Source: Clostridia bacterium
Lineage (GTDB): Bacteria > Bacillota > Clostridia > Lachnospirales > Lachnospiraceae
Direction of reading: 5' to 3'
NCBI GenBank assembly: GCA_026000755.1
Contig: BNZC01000023.1
Coordinates: 1 to 21,004, forward strand
Length of the DNA: 21,004 bases
Under the pieces are notes generated by a model. It saw nothing but the letters and a program-made list of their open reading frames with translations. It was not told where the DNA came from and searched no databases. A program made the position numbers and the translations under genes. Shown one piece after another: positions 8,078 to 14,501 of the stretch (position 1 is its first letter; the number at the start of each line of letters is the position of its first letter).

Positions 8078-8118
8078 TTTATGCCCCAAATCATGTTTGT
8101 TGTGACTTGGGGCATAAA
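8078..8118 (+). repeat. Perfect 12-bp inverted repeat downstream of cheR
   Basis: TTTATGCCCCAA (8078-8089) pairs perfectly with TTGGGGCATAAA (8107-8118) around a 17-nt loop. It begins 19 nt after the cheR stop. There is no T-run after the right arm, only ATCAAAGG, so it is a poor intrinsic terminator. It may protect the cheR mRNA end, cause Rho-type or leaky termination, or be a protein-binding palindrome controlling pyrE. Confidence 0.7.
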
Positions 8119-8126
8119 TCAAAGGA

Positions 8127-8158
8127 GTTACTGTTTTAAGCTACCATCGGAACGTAAC
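8127..8158 (+). repeat. Decayed hairpin related to the element at 614-675
   Basis: GTTACTGTT at 8127-8135 faces AACGTAAC at 8151-8158, a stem with one bulged base. The left arm resembles GTTACTATT at 615-623 and the right arm shares GTAAC with the distal arm there. Both stand in the leader of a downstream gene. The similarity is short, so common origin is an inference. A 9-bp direct repeat AATGTGTGA x2 (8168-8185) follows. Confidence 0.35.
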
Positions 8159-8212
8159 GATTCTGCAAATGTGTGAAATGTGTGAGCTGTAACCTTAGAG
8201 GAGCATCTTATT

Positions 8213-8896
8213 ATGTCAGATTATAAAACAGAATTTATTGAATTTATGTTAGATAGTGATGTGTTAAAATTCGGAACATTTACCCTAAAAAGCGGCAGGA
8301 AATCCCCATTTTTCATGAATGCGGGAGGGTATGTTACCGGTTCCCAGTTACGTAAGTTAGGGGAGTATTACGCCAAAGCAATTCACAGCACCTATGGAGA
8401 TGAATTTGACATTTTGTTTGGTCCCGCCTATAAGGGCATACCCCTTGGCGTTGCCACGGTGATGGAATACAGCAGACTTTACGACAAGGAAATCAAATAC
8501 TGTGCAAACCGAAAGGAAGCAAAGGATCACGGGGATGCGGGTATTTTGTTGGGCAGTTCCCTAAAGGACGGGGATCGGGTGGTGATTATTGAGGATGTAA
8601 CTACTTCTGGCAAGTCTATGGAAGAAACGGTGCCTATCCTCCGGAAACAGGCGAAAGTGGAAATCTTGGGGCTTATGGTTTCCCTAAACCGCATGGAAAG
8701 GGGCAAGGGAAATAAGAGCGCCTTAGAAGAAATCAAGGAAATTTACGGATTTGATACAAACGCCATTGTGACTATGGAAGAAGTGGTGGAATACTTGTAT
8801 CAAAAACCCTATCAAGGGAAAGTCTATATTGATGATGGGTTAAAACAAGAAATTGACGCATACTATGAGCAATACGGAGCCGGAAAAGGTGAATGA
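8213..8896 (+). CDS. pyrE: Orotate phosphoribosyltransferase
   Basis: Joins orotate to PRPP to make OMP in de novo pyrimidine synthesis. At 227 aa it is the standard length. The N-terminal LKFGTFTLKSGRKSPFFMNAG is the family start with the Lys-Ser-Gly-Arg substrate loop; FGPAYKGIPLG is the second substrate motif; YCANRKEAKDHGD is the flexible catalytic loop; and VVIIEDVTTSGKSMEE is the PRPP-binding signature. The start has GAGGAG 9 nt upstream. No other pyr gene is adjacent, which is uncommon for an operon gene but seen in Clostridia. The 153-nt leader holds hairpins (8078-8118, 8127-8158) that might regulate it; I found no recognisable PyrR site or attenuator. It overlaps the vanZ-like gene. 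Confidence 0.96.
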   Translation: MSDYKTEFIEFMLDSDVLKFGTFTLKSGRKSPFFMNAGGYVTGSQLRKLGEYYAKAIHSTYGDEFDILFGPAYKGIPLGVATVMEYSRLYDKEIKYCANRKEAKDHGDAGILLGSSLKDGDRVVIIEDVTTSGKSMEETVPILRKQAKVEILGLMVSLNRMERGKGNKSALEEIKEIYGFDTNAIVTMEEVVEYLYQKPYQGKVYIDDGLKQEIDAYYEQYGAGKGE

Positions 8897-9371
8897 AAAA
8901 CAAGCAAAAGCAGTTCGGCTGGGGATAAAACTGTTATTTATCATCTATGCCGCTACCCTGTGTTATTTTTTGTTTTTCGCAGGCAGCATGGGGCGTACCT
9001 ACAGCGAACGGCGTTATCATTATAACTTGGTACTCTTTAAGGAGATTCGCCGTTTTTATATCCATCGGGATATTCTGGGAAATTTTTCGGTTATCCTTAA
9101 TTTGCTTGGAAATGTAGTTGCCTTTCTGCCTCTTGGATTTTTGTATCCCATTCTTTCGAGGAAGATGCGTTCTTTTCTTGCTATGACTTTCTTAGCATTT
9201 GAATGCAGTCTGGCGGCGGAGTTGATACAGTTGATTTTTCGGGTTGGCTGTTTTGATGTGGACGATTTGCTACTCAATACCGTAGGTGGAGCGATTGGGT
9301 ATATTGGTTATTTGGGAGTGCGGCGTTGGTGGTGCCATCAAAATAGGGCAAGTAAGTGTAAAAAGGAATAA
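8889..9371 (+). CDS. VanZ-like membrane protein
   Basis: A small membrane protein of about 160 residues with hydrophobic segments near the N-terminus (LLFIIYAATLCYFLFFAGS), a second and third in the middle (FSVILNLLGNVVAFLPLGFLYP, FLAMTFLAFECSLAAELIQLIF) and a last one near the end (LNTVGGAIGYIGYLG). The motif NLLGNVVAFLPLGF, the glutamate in AELIQL and the segment FDVDDLLLNTVGG are the VanZ-family hallmarks. The original VanZ gives low-level teicoplanin resistance, but most relatives have no known role, so resistance should not be assumed. The start is uncertain: GTG 8889 has GGAG at good spacing and overlaps pyrE by 8 nt; ATG 8865 and TTG 8853 are in frame upstream but lack a clear ribosome site. 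Confidence 0.85.
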   Translation: MNEKQAKAVRLGIKLLFIIYAATLCYFLFFAGSMGRTYSERRYHYNLVLFKEIRRFYIHRDILGNFSVILNLLGNVVAFLPLGFLYPILSRKMRSFLAMTFLAFECSLAAELIQLIFRVGCFDVDDLLLNTVGGAIGYIGYLGVRRWWCHQNRASKCKKE

Positions 9372-9442
9372 ACCTTAACAAGTGGGTCACACGAGTTGAG
9401 CTCCACGAACATTAGAGGATTGTTGCAAAAAGGAATAAACCT
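9355..9442 (+). repeat. 67-bp-period duplication of the vanZ-like gene's 3' end
   Basis: The 16-mer AAAAAGGAATAAACCT occurs at 9360-9375 and again at 9427-9442. The first contains the end of the vanZ-like gene (codons TGT AAA AAG GAA TAA, Cys-Lys-Lys-Glu-stop). The second spells TGC AAA AAG GAA TAA, the same residues with a synonymous Cys codon, and serves now as the region just before ATG 9445. Upstream of the core the copies have diverged strongly, so the original extent is uncertain. Confidence 0.6.
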
Positions 9443-9444
9443 AT

Positions 9445-9771
9445 ATGAAGAAAAAAAGATCCTATCATTATAAATTCACAGAGAAAAAACACTCCGTCAA
9501 AGGATTTGCCGCCATAGGTCTCTCCGGTCTATCCATTGCCGCCTTTGTGTTTAGCGTTTCCTTTTCTTTTTGGAGGAAAGGTGAGGGTGGTGTGTACTTG
9601 GGCAGTATGGGAATTTTAGCCCTTGCTCTGGCGATATGCGCTCTGGTTTTGGGTATTCGAGGGGCAAAGGAAGAATCCAGTTTTCGCACATTTCCCATTG
9701 TGGGAACCATACTGGGTGTAATCGCAGCAGCAGGTTGGCTGTTGGTTTATGGAGTGGGGGTACTTGTATGA
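9445..9771 (+). CDS. Small membrane protein, DUF6142-like
   Basis: A 108-residue protein with a basic N-terminus (KKKRSYHYKFTEKKHS), then three hydrophobic segments at about residues 19-38, 50-68 and 85-107, connected by short loops containing RKGEGG and RGAKEESSFR. The pattern recalls DUF6142-type proteins found in Lachnospiraceae; I make that link from memory and its function is unknown. There is no enzyme motif. The GAATAAACC upstream is a poor ribosome site (AAGGA at 9430-9434, spacing ~10). The stop codon overlaps the start of the aminopeptidase gene in ATGA, so the two proteins are probably co-translated, and it might anchor or regulate that enzyme (speculation). Confidence 0.75.
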   Translation: MKKKRSYHYKFTEKKHSVKGFAAIGLSGLSIAAFVFSVSFSFWRKGEGGVYLGSMGILALALAICALVLGIRGAKEESSFRTFPIVGTILGVIAAAGWLLVYGVGVLV

Positions 9772-11906
9772 ATGACAATAATAACGAAGAACTTGAAGAA
9801 CGCTATGCCCTTGTGATGGAACGCATCACACAAATCCCGGGGGAACAGACGGTGCAAACACCCTTTCGTTCTTATTTTACAAAAGCGGCGGAATTTCTGT
9901 TACAGCTCAAGAATCGAAGGATACAGCTGTTAGACGGTAGTTTTTTTTCTTTATCCCTTGCCGGGTTAGAGGAAGCCAATAGTGCCATTTACGAGGATAT
10001 TAAGCCGGAACAATATGAGGCAAGCTATGCCAACCCTGCCTATGCGGTAGAGGTGTTCGGTGAGGACTATGGGAAATTATTAAGCCTTTTATATGCGGCT
10101 TTTTATAAATTGCCGGAAGCATTGATGGCAGGACGTATTGAAGAAGTGGTTATTTACTGTGAACTGTTTGTAGAGATTTATAACTTATTTGAAGTGGGTT
10201 CAGATACCCCATCCGTTTCAGAAGATCTCGCCCCTGTTTTGACAGAACCTACAGACAATACACATACCCCCCCTGTTTCATCAGAAACTACAGACAACAC
10301 ACATACCCCCCCCGTTTCGGCGGAAACCATCCGCAAGACGATTTATCAGTTTTATTATGACTATACCCAGTTCTTTTCGGAAAAGAGTATTCGTTTGCGC
10401 TTGGAGCCGGAAGGGAATTTTTATACCGAACTTTTAAGGTCGGCGGATCTTACCGATATACGCTATCTCTATCGTTATGGCTCACATATCGGAGCCAATG
10501 AGATTGGTCTTGCCCGTTTCCTAAATACCCTGTCAAAAGAGGCGGTATGTGCCATGGCACATACCTACACAGAGGGCTATCGTAGAGGTTTTTCCGTGAC
10601 AAGGAAAGACATCAGCAAAAAAAAGACCGTGGAACTGTGTTACCCCATTGGTTTTGAGCGGGTGCTTTATCAAGCGATCCTTAATTTTGAACAAATGGGA
10701 CTTGCCCCTGTGGTTCGAGCGAGCAGTACCCGTGCAGGTGCCGTATCGGTATCCATAAATGAGCAGTTTGACTATGACCATAAAGCGGATGATGCGGCAT
10801 ATCTGGATAAGGCATATGGGGAACATCTCTTAGAATGCCTGAAAAATAGTTTTGAAGCAAGGGCGGATTTGGCGGCGGTTTATGGTGGTCCTGCGGTGAT
10901 AGAGAGCTTTGGGAAGGAACCATTTGCCCCAATTAGTAAGAGCGAAAATTACCAATACGACAAAGAACAGCAGAAACTCTCGGTGTATCTGATGGGCAAG
11001 CAGGGACAGATGTTTAACGAATACATCAATAAGGTGGAGAAATACAGCTTTACGATTATTGCCTATCCCCTGCCGGAAATTGGAGCGGATTTTGAAGCGA
11101 TTTTTGAAAAGACCCTTGCCCTAAACAACTTGGACTATGAGTTGTATCAAAATATGCAACAGAAAATCATTGACGTTTTGGATCAGGCGGACTATGTGCA
11201 TATTAAGGGGAGCGGGAAAAACACCACGGATTTAAGGGTTTCTATTTACCCTCTTAGGGATCCGGAGAAAGAAACGGCATTTGAAAACTGCGTGGCGGAT
11301 GTGAATATTCCGGTGGGAGAGGTGTTTACCAGTCCTCGTTTGCAGGGAACAAACGGTGTGCTTCATGTGACAGAGGTGTTTTTGAATCAGCTGAAATACA
11401 TTGATTTGGAAATCGTCTTTTTAGATGGCATGATACAAAGCTATTCCTGCAAGAATTTTGCTACCGAACAAGAGAACCGGGAGTTTTTGAAGGAAAATCT
11501 CTTACACCACCACGACACCCTACCCATAGGGGAGTTTGCCATTGGCACCAATACCTTGGCATATCAGATGGGACGTGAATACGGAATCAGCGGAAAGCTT
11601 CCCATCCTGATTGCAGAAAAGACAGGTCCTCATTTTGCCGTGGGGGATACCTGCTACACTTGGTCGGAGGATATTGCTGTCTATAATCCCGACGGGAAAG
11701 AAATTGTCGCCCGAGATAATGAGATTTCCATTTTACGGAAAACAGATCCGCAGAAAGCCTATTACAATTGCCACACGGATATTACGATTCCGTATGATGA
11801 ATTAGACTCAATAACTGTGGTACGAAAAGATGGTACTACAATTCCGGTGATTGCAGGGGGGAGATTTGTAGTAGAGGGAACAGAAGTACTAAATGAAGTA
11901 TTGTAG
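9768..11906 (+). CDS. M29-family metallopeptidase (aminopeptidase T-like) with long N-terminal region
   Basis: A 712-aa protein. The C-terminal half has all expected metal ligands of M29 aminopeptidases: Glu518 (VGEVFTSP), Glu589 (GEFAIGTNT), His622 and Tyr630 (GPHFAVGDTCY), and His669/Asp671 (CHTDI). Such enzymes, for example AmpS and aminopeptidase T, remove N-terminal residues from peptides using two metal ions in the cytosol. They are usually near 410 aa; here ~300 extra residues precede the catalytic region, mostly helical by composition, with a Pro/Thr-rich repeat at residues ~145-187 that may be a flexible linker. I chose ATG 9768 because it overlaps the preceding stop (ATGA) with GGGGG just upstream; the open frame continues to 9636 but that part only shadows the previous gene. 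A terminator follows at 12114-12146. Confidence 0.85.
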   Translation: MNDNNNEELEERYALVMERITQIPGEQTVQTPFRSYFTKAAEFLLQLKNRRIQLLDGSFFSLSLAGLEEANSAIYEDIKPEQYEASYANPAYAVEVFGEDYGKLLSLLYAAFYKLPEALMAGRIEEVVIYCELFVEIYNLFEVGSDTPSVSEDLAPVLTEPTDNTHTPPVSSETTDNTHTPPVSAETIRKTIYQFYYDYTQFFSEKSIRLRLEPEGNFYTELLRSADLTDIRYLYRYGSHIGANEIGLARFLNTLSKEAVCAMAHTYTEGYRRGFSVTRKDISKKKTVELCYPIGFERVLYQAILNFEQMGLAPVVRASSTRAGAVSVSINEQFDYDHKADDAAYLDKAYGEHLLECLKNSFEARADLAAVYGGPAVIESFGKEPFAPISKSENYQYDKEQQKLSVYLMGKQGQMFNEYINKVEKYSFTIIAYPLPEIGADFEAIFEKTLALNNLDYELYQNMQQKIIDVLDQADYVHIKGSGKNTTDLRVSIYPLRDPEKETAFENCVADVNIPVGEVFTSPRLQGTNGVLHVTEVFLNQLKYIDLEIVFLDGMIQSYSCKNFATEQENREFLKENLLHHHDTLPIGEFAIGTNTLAYQMGREYGISGKLPILIAEKTGPHFAVGDTCYTWSEDIAVYNPDGKEIVARDNEISILRKTDPQKAYYNCHTDITIPYDELDSITVVRKDGTTIPVIAGGRFVVEGTEVLNEVL
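10251..10328 (+). repeat. 39-bp in-frame tandem repeat in the M29 peptidase linker
   Basis: Two units of 13 codons: TDNTHTPPVSSET (10251-10289) and TDNTHTPPVSAET (10290-10328). DNA differences are mostly synonymous (AAT/AAC, CCT/CCC, TCA/TCG, ACT/ACC). A more diverged relative, DTPSVSED...APVLTEP, precedes them. Both units hold C7-C8 tracts (10267-10273 and 10306-10313). The composition suggests a flexible linker. Confidence 0.85.
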
Positions 11907-12071
11907 ATACAGAGAGGAACCCCATTTATCAATAGAAAAAGCATTTGAGCGACAAGGGAGGTCGAAAGCACTTTAGCGATTGGCAAGCATTAGCGAAGCC
12001 AGAGCTTAGTGCGAGGTCGTTCGCAAACCTTAGTGAGTGCGTAGCACGAACTTAGTTGAGCGAACAACCGT

Positions 12072-12098
12072 TTTTGGGAAGTTCTAATCTTCCCAAAA
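12072..12098 (+). repeat. Perfect 10-bp hairpin before purE
   Basis: TTTTGGGAAG (12072-12081), a 7-nt loop, then CTTCCCAAAA (12089-12098). The arms begin with T and end with A, so a transcript of either strand would have a U-rich side; the + strand lacks a T-run after the stem. It could be an A/U-flanked bidirectional terminator or an antiterminator partner for the hairpin at 12114. Confidence 0.5.
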
Positions 12099-12113
12099 GG
12101 CGTATTGGAGGAG

Positions 12114-12146
12114 GCTCGCTCGGACTGCTTTAGAGCGGAGCTTTTT
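12114..12146 (+). terminator. Intrinsic terminator between the peptidase gene and purE
   Basis: GCTCGCTC (12114-12121) pairs with GAGCGGAGC (12133-12141), with one bulged G, closing an 11-nt loop, followed at once by TTTTT (12142-12146). It ends transcription from the pyrE-peptidase block, or may act as an attenuator in the purE leader if that transcript starts upstream of it. Confidence 0.7.
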
Positions 12147-12205
12147 CGATGATAAGATGGGGGACTCTCGGAACTATAAATTTAATTACTATGAGGAGGA
12201 CCACT

Positions 12206-12706
12206 ATGGGAAAAATAGGAATTGTAATGGGCAGTGATTCAGACATGCCCATCATGGCGAAAGCCGCAGACGTATTAGAGGAACTGCATATTGACTATGA
12301 GATCACCATTATCTCCGCACATCGAGAACCGGATGTGTTCTTTGAATATGCAAACAGCGCAGAGGAAAAAGGTTTTTCTGTCATTATTGCGGGGGCGGGT
12401 ATGGCGGCACATTTGCCGGGTATGTGTGCGGCAATCTTCCCATTGCCGGTGATTGGCATTCCCATGCACACGGCGTCCTTAGGAGGGCAAGATTCCCTGT
12501 ATTCCATCGTGCAAATGCCACCGGGTATCCCTGTGGCGACAGTAGCCATCAATGGAGGAGCCAATGCGGCATTGTTGGCGGCGAAGATTCTGGCCGTTTC
12601 GGACGGGGAACTCCTGAAACGCTTGCGGGTATATTCACAGAAGATGAAAGAACAGGTACAGGCAAAGGACACCCGCTTGCAAGAAGTAGGATACAAAAAG
12701 TATTGA
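12206..12706 (+). CDS. purE: N5-carboxyaminoimidazole ribonucleotide mutase (class I PurE)
   Basis: Converts N5-CAIR to CAIR in de novo purine synthesis. The 166-aa protein has GIVMGSDSDMPIM at the N-terminus (substrate phosphate and carboxylate binding), SAHREPD with the catalytic histidine, AGAGMAAHLPGM, and SLYSIVQMPPGIPVATVAINGGANAALLAAKILA. The open frame extends upstream to 12149, but ATG 12206 with GAGGAGGA just before it gives the conserved Met-Gly-Lys-Ile-Gly start. The class I enzyme normally pairs with PurK, which is not in the window. The 3' end is followed by a diverged second copy of the last ~25 codons, which would end in Tyr-Ser-Ser-stop instead of Tyr-stop. Expression probably starts after the terminator at 12114. 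Confidence 0.95.
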   Translation: MGKIGIVMGSDSDMPIMAKAADVLEELHIDYEITIISAHREPDVFFEYANSAEEKGFSVIIAGAGMAAHLPGMCAAIFPLPVIGIPMHTASLGGQDSLYSIVQMPPGIPVATVAINGGANAALLAAKILAVSDGELLKRLRVYSQKMKEQVQAKDTRLQEVGYKKY

Positions 12707-12802
12707 ACCAAAATTTTCACAAAAGATGAAAGAACAGGTACAGGCAAAGGATACCCGCTTGCAGGAAGCGGGATATAAAAAATACTCAAGCTAAATTTCC
12801 AC
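12634..12802 (+). repeat. 82-bp tandem duplication of the purE 3' end
   Basis: Copy 1 (12634-12715) is the last 24 codons and stop of purE plus a few bases; copy 2 (12716-12797) follows at once; a short third start (TTCCAC) is seen at 12797. Over the 73 coding bases about 64 match. Read in the purE frame, copy 2 gives SQKMKEQVQAKDTRLQEAGY and then KKYSS-stop. Six codon differences are synonymous (CAG/CAA, GAC/GAT, CAA/CAG, TAC/TAT, AAG/AAA, TAT/TAC), one changes Val to Ala, and TGA/TCA moves the stop. Copy 2 is out of frame with purE and lacks a start. Confidence 0.9.
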
Positions 12803-12843
12803 GCAAATCACAAATCATAAGTCTCACTACATAGGAGGATACC

Positions 12844-13881
12844 ATGGATTACAAGAATGCAGGAGTTGACATTGAAGCAGGATACAAATCCGTCGAATTG
12901 ATGAAAGAATATGTGCAAAAGACCATGCGAAAAGAAGTGTTGGGAGCCTTGGGGGGCTTCTCGGGTGCATTTTCCTTGGAAAGCTTTAAGTCCATGGAGA
13001 AACCGACCTTGGTATCCGGTACAGACGGCGTTGGCACCAAGTTAAAACTGGCATTTGCCTTGGATCGCCATGATACGGTGGGGATTGATTGTGTGGCAAT
13101 GTGTGTCAATGACATCGCTTGTGCAGGGGGGGAGCCATTATTTTTCCTCGATTATATTGCCTGTGGGAAAAATGTGCCGGAGAAAATCGCTACACTTGTA
13201 AGTGGTGTGGCGGAGGGCTGTGTGCAATCCGGAGCAGCTTTAATCGGGGGGGAAACGGCGGAAATGCCGGGATTTTACCCGGAAGATGAGTATGATTTGG
13301 CAGGATTTGCGGTAGGGATTGCAGACGAAAAAGATTTGATTACAGGTCAAGATGTCCGTGAAGGTGACACCTTAATCGGAATCGCCTCCTCAGGCGTGCA
13401 TTCAAATGGTTTTTCCCTCATACGCAAGGTATTTGACATATCAAAAGAAAGCTTAGACACCCATTACAATAGCCTGGGAACTACCTTGGGAGAGGCTCTC
13501 CTTAAACCTACGAAGATTTACGTGAATGCCCTGAAAGCAGTAAAGGAGAGCGGCATACGCATACAAGCTTGCAGTCATATTACGGGGGGGGGCTTTTATG
13601 AAAATATTCCCCGTATGCTGCCGGATGGTAAGCGGGCAGTCATTAAGAAGGGCAGCTACCCTCAACCCCCAATTTTCACCTTATTACAGGAAACAGGCGG
13701 AATTTCAGAGGAAATGATGTATAACACCTATAACATGGGTCTTGGTATGGTGTTTGTGATTTCGCATGATGAGGGTATCGGCGGGGCAATGAAAGCGATA
13801 GAGGCTATAGAAGAAGCGGGAGAGCAGGCTTTTATCGTAGGGCGTGTTGAAAACGGTGAAAAGGGAGTGGAACTATGCTAG
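12844..13881 (+). CDS. purM: Phosphoribosylformylglycinamidine cyclo-ligase (AIR synthetase)
   Basis: Closes FGAM to AIR with ATP, step five of purine synthesis. The 345-aa length is standard. Motifs: GTDGVGTKLKLAF (residues ~60-72), DCVAMCVNDIACAGGEPLFFLDY and ALIGGETAEMPGFY, all of the ATP-binding PurM/PurL superfamily, then GVHSNGFSLIRKV and HITGGGFYENIPRML near the C-terminus. The start has TAGGAGG 6 nt upstream. The gene is separated from purE by 137 bp holding the duplicated purE tail, and it overlaps purN by 7 nt. Three G tracts (13126-13132, 13246-13252 and the G9 at 13584-13592) are in frame and encode glycines. Confidence 0.97.
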   Translation: MDYKNAGVDIEAGYKSVELMKEYVQKTMRKEVLGALGGFSGAFSLESFKSMEKPTLVSGTDGVGTKLKLAFALDRHDTVGIDCVAMCVNDIACAGGEPLFFLDYIACGKNVPEKIATLVSGVAEGCVQSGAALIGGETAEMPGFYPEDEYDLAGFAVGIADEKDLITGQDVREGDTLIGIASSGVHSNGFSLIRKVFDISKESLDTHYNSLGTTLGEALLKPTKIYVNALKAVKESGIRIQACSHITGGGFYENIPRMLPDGKRAVIKKGSYPQPPIFTLLQETGGISEEMMYNTYNMGLGMVFVISHDEGIGGAMKAIEAIEEAGEQAFIVGRVENGEKGVELC

Positions 13882-14501
13882 ATGGTACCCCCCCCCTTCG
13901 TCTGGCAGTCTTAGTGTCCGGCGGCGGAACCAATTTACAGGCGATTATGGATCGTTTAGAGGACGGCAGTCTTGTAAATACAGAACTTTCCGTGGTCATC
14001 AGCAACAATAAGGATGCCCATGCCCTAACAAGGGCAAAAAACTTTGGCGTAGAAGGACTGTGCATTTCTCCCAAGGATTATGAAACTCGAGAAGAATTTC
14101 ATCAGGCTCTCCTTTCGGCGATAGAGGAACGAGAGATTGACCTCATTGTTTTGGCAGGCTATTTGGTGACCATTCCTCCATGTTTAATCGAGCATTTTCG
14201 GAATCGAATTATTAATGTACATCCGTCCCTGATTCCTGCATTTTGCGGCAAGGGCTATTACGGTCTTAAGGTGCATGAAGCGGCCTTAGCCCGAGGGGTG
14301 AAGCTCACGGGAGCTACCGTGCATATTGTGGACGAAGGCACGGACACAGGGCCTATACTTCTGCAAAAAGCGGTGGAAGTCTTTGATACCGATACCCCGG
14401 AAATTCTGCAAAAACGGGTGATGGAGCAAGCGGAATGGCAGATTCTGCCACAGGCTATCAGTGAAATAGCAAGGAGCAAAGCGACAGGAGAACAGACATG
14501 A
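13875..14501 (+). CDS. purN: Phosphoribosylglycinamide formyltransferase
   Basis: Transfers a formyl group from 10-formyl-THF to GAR, step three of purine synthesis. 208 aa. VLVSGGGTNLQAIM binds the GAR phosphate; IINVHPSLIPAF contains the catalytic Asn and His; the third catalytic residue is the Asp in GTDTGPILLQ, after GATVHIVDEG. The start at 13875 overlaps the purM stop by 7 nt; the purM end GGAGTGG just upstream could serve as ribosome site. A C9 tract (13888-13896) lies in codons 5-8 (Thr-Pro-Pro-Leu), so one base gained or lost there would abolish the protein. The stop overlaps purD in ATGA. Confidence 0.95.
   Translation: MLDGTPPLRLAVLVSGGGTNLQAIMDRLEDGSLVNTELSVVISNNKDAHALTRAKNFGVEGLCISPKDYETREEFHQALLSAIEEREIDLIVLAGYLVTIPPCLIEHFRNRIINVHPSLIPAFCGKGYYGLKVHEAALARGVKLTGATVHIVDEGTDTGPILLQKAVEVFDTDTPEILQKRVMEQAEWQILPQAISEIARSKATGEQT

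Larger units (their letters stand above)
11907..12205 (+). other. Gene-free, structured intergenic region before purE
   Basis: No coding frame of worth. It holds five short degenerate units built on TTAG(C/T)-G, with TTAG at 11973, 11990, 12006, 12030 and 12052, interleaved with small hairpins such as TGCGA-ggtcgt-TCGCA (12010-12025) and GTGC-gta-GCAC. Then come a perfect 10-bp stem (TTTTGGGAAG 12072-12081 / CTTCCCAAAA 12089-12098), a terminator (12114-12146) and a weak -10-like TATAAA before purE. I recognise no riboswitch or tRNA. Confidence 0.6.

Noticed and set aside
8060..8212. pyrE promoter or PyrR attenuator
   Set aside because: I found no convincing -35/-10 pair and no PyrR-type anti-antiterminator; only hairpins of unknown role.
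8889..9371. Glycopeptide resistance determinant
   Set aside because: It has VanZ-family features only; no vanA/H/X-type genes are nearby, and most VanZ-like proteins are not tied to resistance.
9636..9767. N-terminal extension of the M29 peptidase
   Set aside because: These codons are only the other frame of the small membrane protein gene. The ATGA overlap at 9768 is the natural start.
12149..12205. 19-residue N-terminal extension of PurE
   Set aside because: It lies before a strong GAGGAGG site; the conserved PurE start is at 12206.
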